From: Nostoc sp. T09
Lineage (GTDB): Bacteria; Cyanobacteriota; Cyanobacteriia; Cyanobacteriales; Nostocaceae
Assembly (NCBI RefSeq): GCF_002154695.1
Contig: NZ_MTAV01000032.1
Location: 50,488 to 114,487 of the forward strand
Reading direction: 5' to 3'
Length of the DNA stretch: 64,000 bases
Position numbers and translations under genes: made by a program. Below, in pieces: positions 53,556-63,145 of this stretch. Numbering within the stretch: position 1 is the stretch's first letter; each line of letters begins with the position of its first letter. The notes beneath the pieces are model-generated. The model had not been told where the DNA came from, did not search any database, and was given only the letters and a program-made list of their open reading frames with translations.

Positions 53556-56500
53556 TCAAGCAGATGTATGGTCGGTTTGCAATTTGATTCCCAAAACTTG
53601 GGTGTAAGCGCCCCGTGCTTGAGTAACGCCAATTGTGCGTTCGGCTGATTCTATCATCGGTCGGCGCAAACTCACAACTATAAATTGTGCTTGTTTTGCC
53701 TGTTGTTTAATCATTCTAGCTAATCGCTCTACGTTTGCCCCATCCAAAAACATATCTACTTCGTCAAAGGCATAGAAGGGGGAAGGACGGTAACGTTGCA
53801 GGGAAAAGATAAAGCTTAAGGCTGTCAGAGACTTTTCACCACCAGACATGGAGGCTAATCTTTGTACTGGTTTTCCTTTGGGGTGTGCAACTAAATTTAA
53901 GCCACTGTTAAAAGGATCTTCAGGATCGTCTAGTTGTAAGTAGCCGTCACCTTCAGAAAGAATGGCAAAAATTGATTGAAAGTTTTCGTTAACGGCGTCG
54001 AAGGCTTCTTTAAAAGCACGTTGACGTAATGTCGTAAAGTTTTCAATGCGTAAAAGTAATTCTGTGCGCTCTGCTTCTAGGGTTTCCAGCTTTTGCGTCA
54101 GTTCTTGCAGGCGGTTTTGGGTACGTTCGTATTCTTCCAAAGCCAGCATATTTACTGGTTCCATTGCCTGTAAGCGTTTGGCAAGCGATCGCAATTCTTT
54201 CTGCAATTCTTCTAAGTCTACTTGATCGGGTACTTCTGGCAGGGGATTAGGCAATTCTGGCGCTAAGGTTTGCAGTTGCTCTTTGACGTTAACTAATTCT
54301 TCACGCCTTGCTACAAGGGTTTCTTGAAGTTTTTGCAGTTCCCATTCCAATTGTTGCTGACGCAGAAGATGCGATCGCAATTCTTGTTCGGTGCGATCGC
54401 GTTTTTGCTTTTCTTCGCCTAAATTCTGTTCCATCTGACTCAACCTCGCACGCATTTCGGCGATTTGAGTGCTGAGTGCTGAGTGCTGAGTGCTGAGTGC
54501 AGTTACTTGATTTTGCTGTGTTCCTTGCTCCTGCTGGTATTGAGTAATCCGTTCCTCTGCTTCTTGGATTTTCTCTTGCAGGCGCTGTTGCTGATTTTCG
54601 AGATTTTTTAATCTTTGTTCGGCTTCGCGTAATGATGTTTCTCTTTGTTGTAATTGTTGCTCTTGATTTTTAATAGTTGCTTGGATTTGTTGCCATTCAC
54701 TAGGGGTTTGCGATGCTTCCAACTCTGCTAAAGTTTGTCGCAATTGTTGCAATTGCGTTTCTTGCCCTGGTAATTCCCGATCCAAAACTTCCAAACGAGA
54801 TTGAGCAGTAGCAAATTTTTCGCTGTTTTGAGCTAATTGCGATCGCGTTGTTTCTAACTGTGATGTTAAAGTTTTAATTTCTTTTTGTAACTGTTCTAGT
54901 TGCAACTGCTGTTCTCGCCGCGCTTGTCGTGCTTCTGTCACCTCTTGCGCCAAGCGTTTTGTCTTACTTACGAGAGTATTGATGGCTTCACCACAACGCT
55001 CTAAAACTCGCTCTATTTCCCCCAAACGGTTTCTTAAGGCGGCGACTTCCTCTGGTTCTGCGGCTTCCACGTTACCAAACCGCAAGGATGAACGCTGGGT
55101 GTTGCTACCACCAGTCATCGCGCCGCTAGTTTCCAATAATTCCCCGTCTAAGGTGACGATGCGGTATAAACCTAAGTTTTTGCGCGCCTGTTCTAGGGTA
55201 GAAAATACGACGGTGTTGCCAAAAACATAGCTAAATACATCTTTATAACGGCGATCGCACTCAACTAAGTTCACAGCATAGTTGACGAAGCCACTGGCTA
55301 AACGTAGTGTGGCATCTTGGGTAAATCTGGGAGCGTTAATTTTATTTAAGGGTAAAAAAGTGGCTCTCCCAGCGCGTTTCTGTTTCAGCAGTTCAATACC
55401 GGCGGCGGCGACACCATCATCTTCCACCACTATATGACCCAAACGCCCACCAGCAGAGATTTCCAAAGCCAGCTGATAGCGCGGTTCTACTCTGCCTAAC
55501 TGTACTACTAAGCCACAAAGTCCGGGCATTCCCGATTGCATGATGACTTTGCTAGCTTGCGTCCCTTGGACTTCCTGCTGTGCTTGCGCCTGCGCTTCTA
55601 GTTTATCTAATTGCCGTTGTTTTTCGCGCTGTTCTTGCAGTAAGCGCTTTTGAGTATCTTGTTGAATTTGCAGTTCTTGTTCGGTGGCTGCGAGATTTTG
55701 CGCTAAGTTTTGGATCGGTTCGCTAGAGGTGTTAAATTCTGTTTCTAAGCGACTACAATCAGCTTGTTTTGTGGTTAATTCTGGCTCTAAAGTAGCAACT
55801 AGCTGGGTTTGCTCTTGAATTTGCTGCTGTAGTTGGCTATTGCGCTCTGTTAACTGCGCTTGCTCAGTGCGTTGCGGTTCGAGAGTTTGCAGCAGAGTTT
55901 CAATTTGACGATTTAAGGCCGTTTGTTGCTGTACCCAGGCTTCCGAAGCCGAAGCAATTTCCGCTGCTGCTTGGCGAGAAGTTTCTAAAGCTTGTTGTGT
56001 CTCATCCCTTTGCTGCTGACAATAGGTAATCGATTGCTTTTCGACAACCTGAGTTTGGGCAATTTGTTCTAGGGAACGTTGGTGCTGCTGAATTTCTTGC
56101 TGGTTTTGCGCCTGACGTTTTGCAGTTTCTTGAATTGCTGTTTCTAATTCGCTGCGCTGACGCTGGAGTTGTTTGTACTCAGCTTCTTGGGTGGCGAGGG
56201 TAGATTGTACGGCTAAAAGTTCCTCTTCCCCCAAAGCTTTGACATGAGCATTTAGTTGATCTAGTTCAACAGTTTTTTGCTCAATTGTGGTGTTAAGAGT
56301 TGTCAGTTCCGCAGAAAGTTCTTCTGATTTGCGATCGCCACTTTGAATTTGATTAGCTAATTTTTCTTGCTGTGCTTGCAGAGAACGCCATGATAGAACT
56401 GCTTCCCAAGATTGTTTAGCCAGATATTCGGCGCGGAGTTTTTGGTATTTTTCGGCTTTGGCTCGGTCTTGAGAAAGGCGATCGCGTTGTACAGTTAATT

Positions 56501-57221
56501 CTGTCTCAATAATCCGACAACTATCTTCCTTCTCCTTCACCTCATCTAAAGTATCCTTGGCTTGGTGAATCTTGCGATCGAACGCTGCTACCCCTGCCAA
56601 TTCATCAATAATTTCCCGCCGTTCTCTGGCATTCATCGAGATGATACTGGTGACATCCCCTTGCAGCACAACGTTGTAACCTTCGGGATAAATCCGCAGT
56701 GTCTCTAATGCTTCGTGTAATTCTGTGAGCGTGCAAGATGCACCGTTAATATAATAATTCGATGTATAAGTTCCTTGGTGTGTCACTCGCAGCTTTCTGG
56801 TGACACTCCACTCTCCCGACGATTCGGGATTGGGAAGTTTTGAATTTGATTTGTCTTCCTCAACTTCCTCAACTTCTACTACTTCTACTACTTCTACTTC
56901 CTCGAAGTTATCCTCGCTGCTTTGCGCCTTAGTATCGTTGAGGGAGACTGCATCAGTAATATCAAACGTCACTGTGACACTAGCTTCCACAGTGGCACGA
57001 CTTTTCGCTGTTTGAGCATTATTTACCAAATCTGGTAGGCGATCGGCTCGCATTCCCTTAGAACTAGCGAGTCCGAGACAAAATAGCAGCGCATCAAGAA
57101 TATTAGATTTACCAGAACCATTTGGCCCAGATATGACAGTAAATCCCCCCAGCAAAGGAACTTGGGTAGTGCCACCGAATGACTTAAAATTAGTAAGTTC
57201 AACGCGCTTTACATGAACCAT
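53556..57221 (-). CDS. smc: Chromosome segregation protein SMC
   Basis: 1221 residues, full length. Walker A GPNGSGKSN is near residue 33, followed by the start of the first coiled coil. The hinge lies around residues 545-720 (GMPGLCGLVVQLGRVEPRYQ, ETSGAMTGGS). The second coil is followed by the ABC signature MSGGEKSLTALS and Walker B PFYAFDEVDMFLDGANVERL. The protein forms dimers that condense and organise DNA with ScpA/ScpB. There is an unusual acidic insertion near residues 103-125 (FEEVEVVEVVEVEEVEED). A heptamer tract at 54467-54500 adds a repeated HSALSTQ in the second coil. Neither disrupts a known motif. Confidence 0.96.
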   Translation of the reverse strand: MVHVKRVELTNFKSFGGTTQVPLLGGFTVISGPNGSGKSNILDALLFCLGLASSKGMRADRLPDLVNNAQTAKSRATVEASVTVTFDITDAVSLNDTKAQSSEDNFEEVEVVEVVEVEEVEEDKSNSKLPNPESSGEWSVTRKLRVTHQGTYTSNYYINGASCTLTELHEALETLRIYPEGYNVVLQGDVTSIISMNARERREIIDELAGVAAFDRKIHQAKDTLDEVKEKEDSCRIIETELTVQRDRLSQDRAKAEKYQKLRAEYLAKQSWEAVLSWRSLQAQQEKLANQIQSGDRKSEELSAELTTLNTTIEQKTVELDQLNAHVKALGEEELLAVQSTLATQEAEYKQLQRQRSELETAIQETAKRQAQNQQEIQQHQRSLEQIAQTQVVEKQSITYCQQQRDETQQALETSRQAAAEIASASEAWVQQQTALNRQIETLLQTLEPQRTEQAQLTERNSQLQQQIQEQTQLVATLEPELTTKQADCSRLETEFNTSSEPIQNLAQNLAATEQELQIQQDTQKRLLQEQREKQRQLDKLEAQAQAQQEVQGTQASKVIMQSGMPGLCGLVVQLGRVEPRYQLALEISAGGRLGHIVVEDDGVAAAGIELLKQKRAGRATFLPLNKINAPRFTQDATLRLASGFVNYAVNLVECDRRYKDVFSYVFGNTVVFSTLEQARKNLGLYRIVTLDGELLETSGAMTGGSNTQRSSLRFGNVEAAEPEEVAALRNRLGEIERVLERCGEAINTLVSKTKRLAQEVTEARQARREQQLQLEQLQKEIKTLTSQLETTRSQLAQNSEKFATAQSRLEVLDRELPGQETQLQQLRQTLAELEASQTPSEWQQIQATIKNQEQQLQQRETSLREAEQRLKNLENQQQRLQEKIQEAEERITQYQQEQGTQQNQVTALSTQHSALSTQIAEMRARLSQMEQNLGEEKQKRDRTEQELRSHLLRQQQLEWELQKLQETLVARREELVNVKEQLQTLAPELPNPLPEVPDQVDLEELQKELRSLAKRLQAMEPVNMLALEEYERTQNRLQELTQKLETLEAERTELLLRIENFTTLRQRAFKEAFDAVNENFQSIFAILSEGDGYLQLDDPEDPFNSGLNLVAHPKGKPVQRLASMSGGEKSLTALSFIFSLQRYRPSPFYAFDEVDMFLDGANVERLARMIKQQAKQAQFIVVSLRRPMIESAERTIGVTQARGAYTQVLGIKLQTDHTSA
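54467..54500. repeat. Heptamer repeat inside smc
   Basis: GAGTGCT repeated almost five times; encodes HSALSTQHSALSTQ on the minus strand within the coiled coil. Confidence 0.85.
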
Positions 57222-57621
57222 AGGCGCTCTTTTGCTGGGCTAATGAAGTAAAAGTGTAGCAAGGAAATATAGATTGTCTACTAGTTCAGCGAGAGAATTT
57301 AGGATTTATTGAACCACTTCAGGCCCAAAGAACCCAGATAAAAGTCAGGAGAGTTAATTAACACTGCTAATTAATTGGTATATTTTTACTCTAGATTTGA
57401 GCATTTCTATTTCAGTGAGTGAGTAAAATCCTCAAGCATCCTCTTGTGATGCTCTTCCTGAACATTTGTACTAGCGCTAATATAGCAGTCTTACTTTATA
57501 TCATGTTTGACAAATGATTTTTACAAGCAATGAAATTTTATATAATTACTTTCAACTGTTAAAATACATAGATTTTGAAATTTTGTAAAATTATATTAGC
57601 TATTAAATAATCACGTAAATT
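57222..57621. other. Intergenic region between smc and the DUF433 gene
   Basis: Divergent promoters; AT-rich; no gene or RNA recognised. Confidence 0.4.
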
Positions 57622-57972
57622 ATGCTACTTGAAGATTATTTTAATTTTCAGCGTCCTGATGATATTCGGCTCAAAGGTACAAGAGTAGGAATTGAAACTA
57701 TTCTTTATGAATTTATCCATAGGAGTCGGACTCCAGAGGAAATTGCCGAAAGCTATCCCTCGGTAACTTTAGAGCAGATATATGCAACTATTCTTTATTA
57801 CCTGCATAACAAAGAAGCTGTCAGCGCTTACATGACTGATTGGTTAGAGTGGAGTCATAGAATGCAAGAAGAACAGCGACGTAACCCCTCGCCAGTTGTT
57901 GCCAAGCTGATAAAATTCAAAGCTGAAAGAGAAGCCATGAAAAAAACAGATGACTCTCAAATATATTCTTGA
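57622..57972 (+). CDS. DUF433 protein, probable antitoxin partner
   Basis: 116 residues. The DUF433 core spans about 12-75: RLKGTRVGIETILYEFIHRS, RTPEEIAESYPSVTLEQIYA, TILYYLHNKEAVSAYM, a helix-turn-helix-like domain. The C-terminal tail is charged. DUF433 genes are found next to DUF5615 PIN-like genes in many cyanobacteria and are assumed to be toxin-antitoxin pairs. Here the DUF5615 gene starts 23 bases before this one ends, in another frame, so they form one operon. Confidence 0.85.
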   Translation: MLLEDYFNFQRPDDIRLKGTRVGIETILYEFIHRSRTPEEIAESYPSVTLEQIYATILYYLHNKEAVSAYMTDWLEWSHRMQEEQRRNPSPVVAKLIKFKAEREAMKKTDDSQIYS

Positions 57973-58315
57973 TGAAAATGTCGATAAACTATACAAACGA
58001 CAATTTCGACAACGTAACCCCAACTTAATGATATGGGTAGTTGGAGATCCAGGCGCTCCACCTAGAGGTACACTCGACCCGGAAATATTATGTTGGTGTG
58101 AGGAACACAAGTTTATTTTAGTGACAAATAATCGTAAATCTATGCCTGTACATTTGGCTGAACACATCGCCCAAGGTCAGAATGTACCGGGTATTTTTAT
58201 TTTGAATAATAAATTAACTATTGGTCAAAATATTAATGAATTAATTATAATTGCTGAAGCATCTTTTGATGATGAATATCAAAACCAAATAGTGCATTTA
58301 CCATTGCTTCAGTAA
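57950..58315 (+). CDS. DUF5615 PIN-like protein, probable toxin
   Basis: 121 residues, MTLKYILDENVDKLYKRQFR, with the N-terminal LDEN(V) motif. Then come GAPPRGTLDPEILCWCEEHK, FILVTNNRKSMPVHL, QNVPGIFIL. The Asp of LDEN, and acidic and Asn residues in TNN, correspond to the PIN-like metal site of this family, as in Mut7-C-related RNases. It may cleave RNA when not held by the DUF433 partner; this is inferred from neighbourhood and fold, not shown. Confidence 0.82.
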   Translation: MTLKYILDENVDKLYKRQFRQRNPNLMIWVVGDPGAPPRGTLDPEILCWCEEHKFILVTNNRKSMPVHLAEHIAQGQNVPGIFILNNKLTIGQNINELIIIAEASFDDEYQNQIVHLPLLQ

Positions 58316-58334
58316 AATCAAAGCTAAATTAATA

Positions 58335-58466
58335 CTTATAGATTGGCAGTGCATCGCAACCCTAACAGAACCTTTTGCAGTTAACTGTATCGCTGTTAGT
58401 GCAGACAAAAAAATCTTGGCTAGTGCTGGTTACAACTCACTCTCAATTTGGGTCGCGATCGCGTAG
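58335..58466 (+). pseudogene. WD40-repeat remnant
   Basis: An open stretch encodes WQCIATLTEPFAVNCIAVSA, then DKKILASAGYNSLSIWVAIA and a stop, which is a single WD40 blade with weakened signals. There is no start codon and no neighbouring blade. It is the end of a decayed WD40 gene. Confidence 0.55.
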
Positions 58467-58846
58467 TTCATGAAATGCTTGGAGCAGAATAGGCACGCTA
58501 TCATAACTGCATATTTTTCCTAGCGTTATAGATTACCTGTTTGCGGATGAAGTGATTATTTATAAATACAAGATGCTCTAGTTCCGCAATAATTTTTGAC
58601 TGTAACAGAGTTTCCCAAGATTATTTGCAAATTTAGTTTGGGTCGATTGTTGTCATAGCAAACTTATTTTCTAACTGCTGCATTATTCTACAGTCTGATT
58701 CAACCACTCCACCATAACTCTAAATGCTAGAAAGACACTTAGCGTCTGTGTGTTTGAGTCAGTGGCTTCTAGCTGTGGACTGATATGTGAGCAGCGATCG
58801 CGCGTATGTTGCTAAATTAACAAAGAAGAGATAAAATCACAACTAG
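58467..58846. other. Intergenic region upstream of the SLH protein
   Basis: No gene. HIP1 sites at 58454 and 58795. The promoter of the SLH gene should be here. Confidence 0.4.
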
Positions 58847-61015
58847 GTGCAATCCACAATGGTATCTATTTCTACACCGTTTTCAGATATTAATAACCAT
58901 TGGGCACGCTTATTTATTGAAGCTTTATCAGCGCGTCGCGTTTTAAATGGGTATCCTAACGGGACTTTTCGCCCGGATAACTCAGTGACTCGCGCTGAAT
59001 TTGCTGCCATCATTGCGGCAGTGTTTACAGTACCTTCAAAGCGGCAATATGTCCCTTTTAATGATGTGCCTGTTAACAATTGGGCCTTAAGTGCTATTCA
59101 AAAATCTTATGAGACAGGATTTATTAGTGGATACCCCGATCGGACTTTCCGCCCCAACAATAGAATTGCTCGAGGCGATGTTTTCGTTGCTATAGTCAAC
59201 GGTTTAGATATTGCTAGTAAGATAAAACCTGACTTGGTAAGTGCATTGCCACAAATCTATAAAGATGCAACAGCGATCGCAGCTTATGCCAAAAATCAAG
59301 TAGCCATTGCTACGAGTGCAGGCTTAGTAGCTAGCTATCCAAATATAAAATTACTCAACCCAAATATTGCGGCGACTCGTGCTGATGTAGCAGTGATTGT
59401 TTATCAAGCTTTGGTTTATCTGGGGCAAGCAGACAAAATTAACTCTGCCTACTTAGTAATCCCACCAACACCAACGCCAACGCCGATACCCACTCCAACG
59501 CCAACGCCAACACCCACGCCAACACCAACACCCACTCCCATACCAACGCCAATACCCACGCCAACACCAACACCTACTCCCATACCAACGCCAACACCCA
59601 CCCCAACACCTACCCCAGTCCCATCTAATACGGTTAGGGTAAATCATCAACGGGAGTTTAGAGGGGCGTGGGTAGCAACAGTCTGGAATAGTGATTGGCC
59701 TTCCAAAGCAGGACTACCTGTTGCACAACAAAAATCTGAACTACTGGCGATTATCACCAAATTACAGCAGCTGAACTTTAATGCTCTAATTTTCCAGGTG
59801 CGACCAGAAGGCGATGCCTTGTATGCTTCATCATTAGAACCTTGGAGTGCTTGGTTGACAGGAACTCAGGGTAAAGCACCAGAACCATTTTATGACCCCT
59901 TAGAGTTTGCGATCGCAGAATGCCACAAGCGTAATATTGAACTTCATGCTTGGTTCAACCCCTACCGCGCTAAGAGTTCTATTCAGCAAGGGTCGAATGT
60001 TAGTCCCCACATAGCGGTGACTAATCCCCAAGCTGTTTACCAATGGGGTAATCAGTTGTGGATGGACCCAGGGTTGAAAATTGTTCAAGACAGGGCTTAT
60101 AACGTTATTCTTGATGTTGTGCGTCGTTATGACATAGATGGCGTTCACTTAGATGACTATTTTTATCCCTATCCCATATCAGGTCAGGCTTTTCCCGATA
60201 GCAAAACCTACGCAACCTATAAAGAAGCTGGAGGTGGACTCAGTTTGGGTGACTGGCGTAGAGAAAATGTCAATCTCATGGTGCTGCGTCTAGCTGAGGG
60301 AATTAAAGCCGCAAAGTCCCATGTTAAATTTGGCATTAGTCCCTTTGGTATTTATCGCCCCGGACAACCAGCAGGTATTACTGGCTTGGATGCCTATGAT
60401 GTACTCTATGCTGACTCGAAGAAATGGCTAGAACAAGGTTGGATTGATTACATTGCTCCTCAACTTTACTGGCGTACCGACCAAACACAACAAAGTTATT
60501 CTGCCTTACTCAAGTGGTGGACACAAGTAAACACAAAGCAAAGACACGTTTACGCTGGTAACAATCTCACAGAACCAAGCAACAAAAGTCGAGAGAGTGA
60601 AGAGATTGAAAAGCAGGTAATAATTAGTCGTAGCCAAGCTGGACTGTTGTCATTGGGAAATATCTTCTTTAATTTAGGTGTTTTGATTGACAATAGTCAG
60701 AGCATTGCTGATAAATTCCAAAGTCTGCTTTATAACAAGCCTGCTCTACCTCCAATTTTGCCTTGGCACGATACAACACCGCCAGCGCCCCCCACAGCAC
60801 TGCAATATATTAACGGCAAACTTAGTTGGCAACCTGGCGATAATCAACCAGTTCGTTCTTGGGCAATTTATCGGCAAAGTGGCGATAGTTGGGTACTTCA
60901 GCGAGTTTTGTCTGCTGGTACAAACTTTGCCACTGTAGGGACGGGAACCTATGCAGTGTCAGCAGTTAATAGGTTAGCAAGTGAGAGTTTAGGGATGGTA
61001 ATTACAGTCAGTTAA
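58847..61015 (+). CDS. SLH-domain GHL10 glycosidase-like protein
   Basis: 722 residues from GTG 58847, or 718 from ATG 58859. Three SLH domains cover about 8-200: [50 protein letters not shown] Pro-Thr linker (about 205-260) made of TPTP units follows. The GHL10 domain (about 265-600) has [43 protein letters not shown] and [12 protein letters not shown]-terminal beta-sandwich-like part completes it. SLH domains bind cell-wall polymers. An in-frame stop lies immediately before the GTG, so no signal peptide can be added. That is unusual for an SLH protein. The 3' end is flanked by a MITE. Confidence 0.88.
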   Translation: MQSTMVSISTPFSDINNHWARLFIEALSARRVLNGYPNGTFRPDNSVTRAEFAAIIAAVFTVPSKRQYVPFNDVPVNNWALSAIQKSYETGFISGYPDRTFRPNNRIARGDVFVAIVNGLDIASKIKPDLVSALPQIYKDATAIAAYAKNQVAIATSAGLVASYPNIKLLNPNIAATRADVAVIVYQALVYLGQADKINSAYLVIPPTPTPTPIPTPTPTPTPTPTPTPTPIPTPIPTPTPTPTPIPTPTPTPTPTPVPSNTVRVNHQREFRGAWVATVWNSDWPSKAGLPVAQQKSELLAIITKLQQLNFNALIFQVRPEGDALYASSLEPWSAWLTGTQGKAPEPFYDPLEFAIAECHKRNIELHAWFNPYRAKSSIQQGSNVSPHIAVTNPQAVYQWGNQLWMDPGLKIVQDRAYNVILDVVRRYDIDGVHLDDYFYPYPISGQAFPDSKTYATYKEAGGGLSLGDWRRENVNLMVLRLAEGIKAAKSHVKFGISPFGIYRPGQPAGITGLDAYDVLYADSKKWLEQGWIDYIAPQLYWRTDQTQQSYSALLKWWTQVNTKQRHVYAGNNLTEPSNKSRESEEIEKQVIISRSQAGLLSLGNIFFNLGVLIDNSQSIADKFQSLLYNKPALPPILPWHDTTPPAPPTALQYINGKLSWQPGDNQPVRSWAIYRQSGDSWVLQRVLSAGTNFATVGTGTYAVSAVNRLASESLGMVITVS

Positions 61016-61021
61016 TTTTTG

Positions 61022-61208
61022 GGCGTTGCATAATTGCAGGATGATTTTGGAATTTGCATCTAAAATAATCACCCTTCGGGTTCGGCAGTGACGCTCCTGC
61101 GTCGCTACCGCAATCGACGGGAACCGCCAAGACTGCGACTGCCTCACCGCGTCACCGCATCTTCCGGTCTTTGCGTCAGCCTCAATCATTCCCTTATTCA
61201 GCAACGCC
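61022..61208. mobile_element. MITE-like element of 187 bp with 8-bp target duplication
   Basis: Ends GGCGTTGC..GCAACGCC, with imperfect similarity continuing for about 20 bases. AATTTTTG occurs directly outside both ends (61014-61021, 61209-61216). The left copy overlaps the SLH stop codon. The ends resemble the left end of the IS5-family element at 40562, so a transposase of that type may move it. The middle carries a copy of the CCTTCGGGTTC repeat. No coding capacity. Confidence 0.75.
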
Positions 61209-61216
61209 AATTTTTG

Positions 61217-61667
61217 ATATCTACATCTGTATATTGATGGATGTCGCTTGTAGAACTTCGTGTAATTGTATTGATGACGCGGAGATTTTTTGAATTAGTA
61301 TTAATTATTTTCCGAAATTTATTTCTCACATCCTGAAGTATCACAGTAGGCTATTTTGGTTATTTTCTCCTTTTACCTCAAATGACTCAGTTGCAAAAGA
61401 TTAAAGAATAGTAATAGCCAAAGAGCAACACAAAAGTGTTAATGTGTCGATGCTAAATTCTTTAAGAGCGTTGATCAAACCAGCTTTTGCCCTAGCAAGA
61501 ATGAGCATGAACGAGATGATAATGAAATTTAACAGAATTTGGTTAGAGGAAGTTGGAAATAAAGTTCTTCAACATCACAGTAGCAGCAAATAAATAGTGA
61601 ATATTCCCAGCAGGTAGTTACAGATTAACTAGAAAAATAGTTTTTTGAAAACAAAAGGGTATGACCC
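61217..61667. other. Intergenic region
   Basis: No recognisable gene or RNA between the MITE and the next small membrane protein gene. Confidence 0.4.
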
Positions 61668-62228
61668 ATGAGTGACGATACAAAGCAGGGTGGCTTTTGG
61701 ACTACAGCGCCTGGCATTCTTACAGGAATTGCAGGTGTATTAGGAGGCGTACTAGCAATTATTAAAGTTTTTCACCCCGATGGTACAGGCTCTCCTAATC
61801 CTACTGCCTCTGATGCACCGAATCAAAATGCGATTGCTTCTTTTGTTGTGAACGCAAAAGATGAACAAGGTTTGAACTATTATTCAAATCAAGAAAATGA
61901 ACCTATAAAGATTAGGTATAAAGCTAAGAAAAATGATTTTTGGGTTGTAGTTCCTAATAATTATCCAGGCAATAATCTCCCAAAAGGAGACATTTCATTA
62001 GATGGCGATAGAAATTTTCCGGCTAATAATTCTTATATGCCATGTCCAGGGGTACCTATAGGAGCATTGGTAGTAGTTAAGAAAAATCGTCAGTGCGTTG
62101 CCTCAGGTGCAGAAGGTACGTTTTCTCTAGATCCTTCAGAAAGAGCTTCATTCTTAGTGAATGATGTTAAAACTAAATACAATGACAATGATGGTAGCGC
62201 TACAGTGCAATTATATAAAACCAACTGA
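61668..62228 (+). CDS. Membrane-anchored protein of unknown function
   Basis: 186 residues. A short N-terminus, then a hydrophobic segment (about 10-34, FWTTAPGILTGIAGVLGGVL) precedes a soluble domain. That domain has QEQGL/DEQGLNYYSNQENEPIKI, YKAKKNDFWVVVPNNYPG, SYMPCPGVPIGALVVVKKNR and a C-terminal STRAND-rich part with two Cys. The topology suggests an anchored domain exposed on one side. I do not recognise the family. It is a single gene. Confidence 0.65.
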   Translation: MSDDTKQGGFWTTAPGILTGIAGVLGGVLAIIKVFHPDGTGSPNPTASDAPNQNAIASFVVNAKDEQGLNYYSNQENEPIKIRYKAKKNDFWVVVPNNYPGNNLPKGDISLDGDRNFPANNSYMPCPGVPIGALVVVKKNRQCVASGAEGTFSLDPSERASFLVNDVKTKYNDNDGSATVQLYKTN

Positions 62229-62569
62229 TACTAATACCACCTTGAAAAAGGATGGCGACAGATGGATTTACAGGAGTTATGCCCAGAAGGCGATTGTAAT
62301 CCATCTAAAATCAAAAATATATGATTTGCAGTTTGTTGTAATGACTTGAGATTAATCAGATTATTTTTCTCCGCATAGTCTGTTGTGAACAAATACTACC
62401 TATGATTGCAAGTTTGTATGAGTCTAAAACGGCAATTTGGAATTTTATTTCAACGTTATAAGTTATACAAAAATTTTTCAAATATCCATAATATATAAAT
62501 ATTTTTACTTGTTTATTAACTTAATTCAAGTCAATATTATGACTATTCAATCAAACCAGGATTATCAAT
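62229..62569. other. Intergenic region
   Basis: AT-rich; no gene supported. A false start ATGACTATTCAATC at 62539 mimics the real start ATGACGATCAATC at 62570, which suggests a small local duplication. Confidence 0.35.
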
Positions 62570-63066
62570 ATGACGATCAATCAAAACGGTATATTAATGC
62601 AACCTGGTCAAGGTGATACTTACGTAGTAGCTGTGATGTAATTACTTTTAAAGCAGTCAGTGAAGATACAGATGGAAAATATGCCTTTTTTGAAATTGTT
62701 GTAGAACCACAAATAGGACCACCGCCACATATTCATACTCAGGAAGATGAAGCTTTTTACGTTCAAGAAGGTACGTTTGAGTTTCACCTAGACGAACAAA
62801 CAATTGTTGCTAATGTTGGCACTTTTCTCCACTCTCCCAAAGGTCAACTCCACTATTTTAAAAATATTGGTTCTACATCAGGTAAATTGTTATGTTGGAC
62901 AACACCAGCAGGTATTGAAAAATTTTTTGCAGAAGTGGGTACTAAAGTAGCAGGTCCGCTAGCTCCACCTCTACCTATTACCCCTGAACTTATTGAGGAA
63001 ATGCTCGCAACTGCCCATAAGTACGGTATCCAAATTCTTATTCCTAACGCTGATGCTTCTAGTTAG
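62570..63066 (+). pseudogene. Cupin-domain protein with a single-base frameshift
   Basis: From ATG 62570 the frame reads MTINQNGILMQPGQGDTYVV and stops after 23 codons. Shifting by one base near 62632 (a missing G in GCT-GTGATG) gives an uninterrupted protein to TAG 63066. Its blocks are DVITFKAVSEDTDGKYAFFE, PPPHIHTQEDEAFYVQEGTF, GTFLHSPKGQLHYFKNIG. This is a cupin_2 fold with the metal ligands HxH, Glu and His. The intact ancestor would be about 165 residues. The break may be real or a sequencing error; the remainder is well conserved, so it is recent in either case. Confidence 0.8.
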
Positions 63067-63079
63067 GAATAAAAAATTT

Positions 63080-63104
63080 GTAGGGTAGGCATTGCCCACC
63101 CTAC
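63080..63104. repeat. Dispersed palindrome after the cupin gene
   Basis: GTAGGGTAGGCA-TTGCCCACCCTAC, an imperfect palindrome of the same family as at 5023 and 19130; it may act as a terminator between convergent genes. Confidence 0.6.
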
Positions 63105-63145
63105 ATAAGTATCAATTCCGAATAATTTGGCTGAAGATATCAGGC

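Noticed and set aside
58847..61015. The Pro-Thr repeat region of the SLH protein as a novel tandem repeat element
   Set aside because: TPTP linkers are common between domains of cell-wall proteins.
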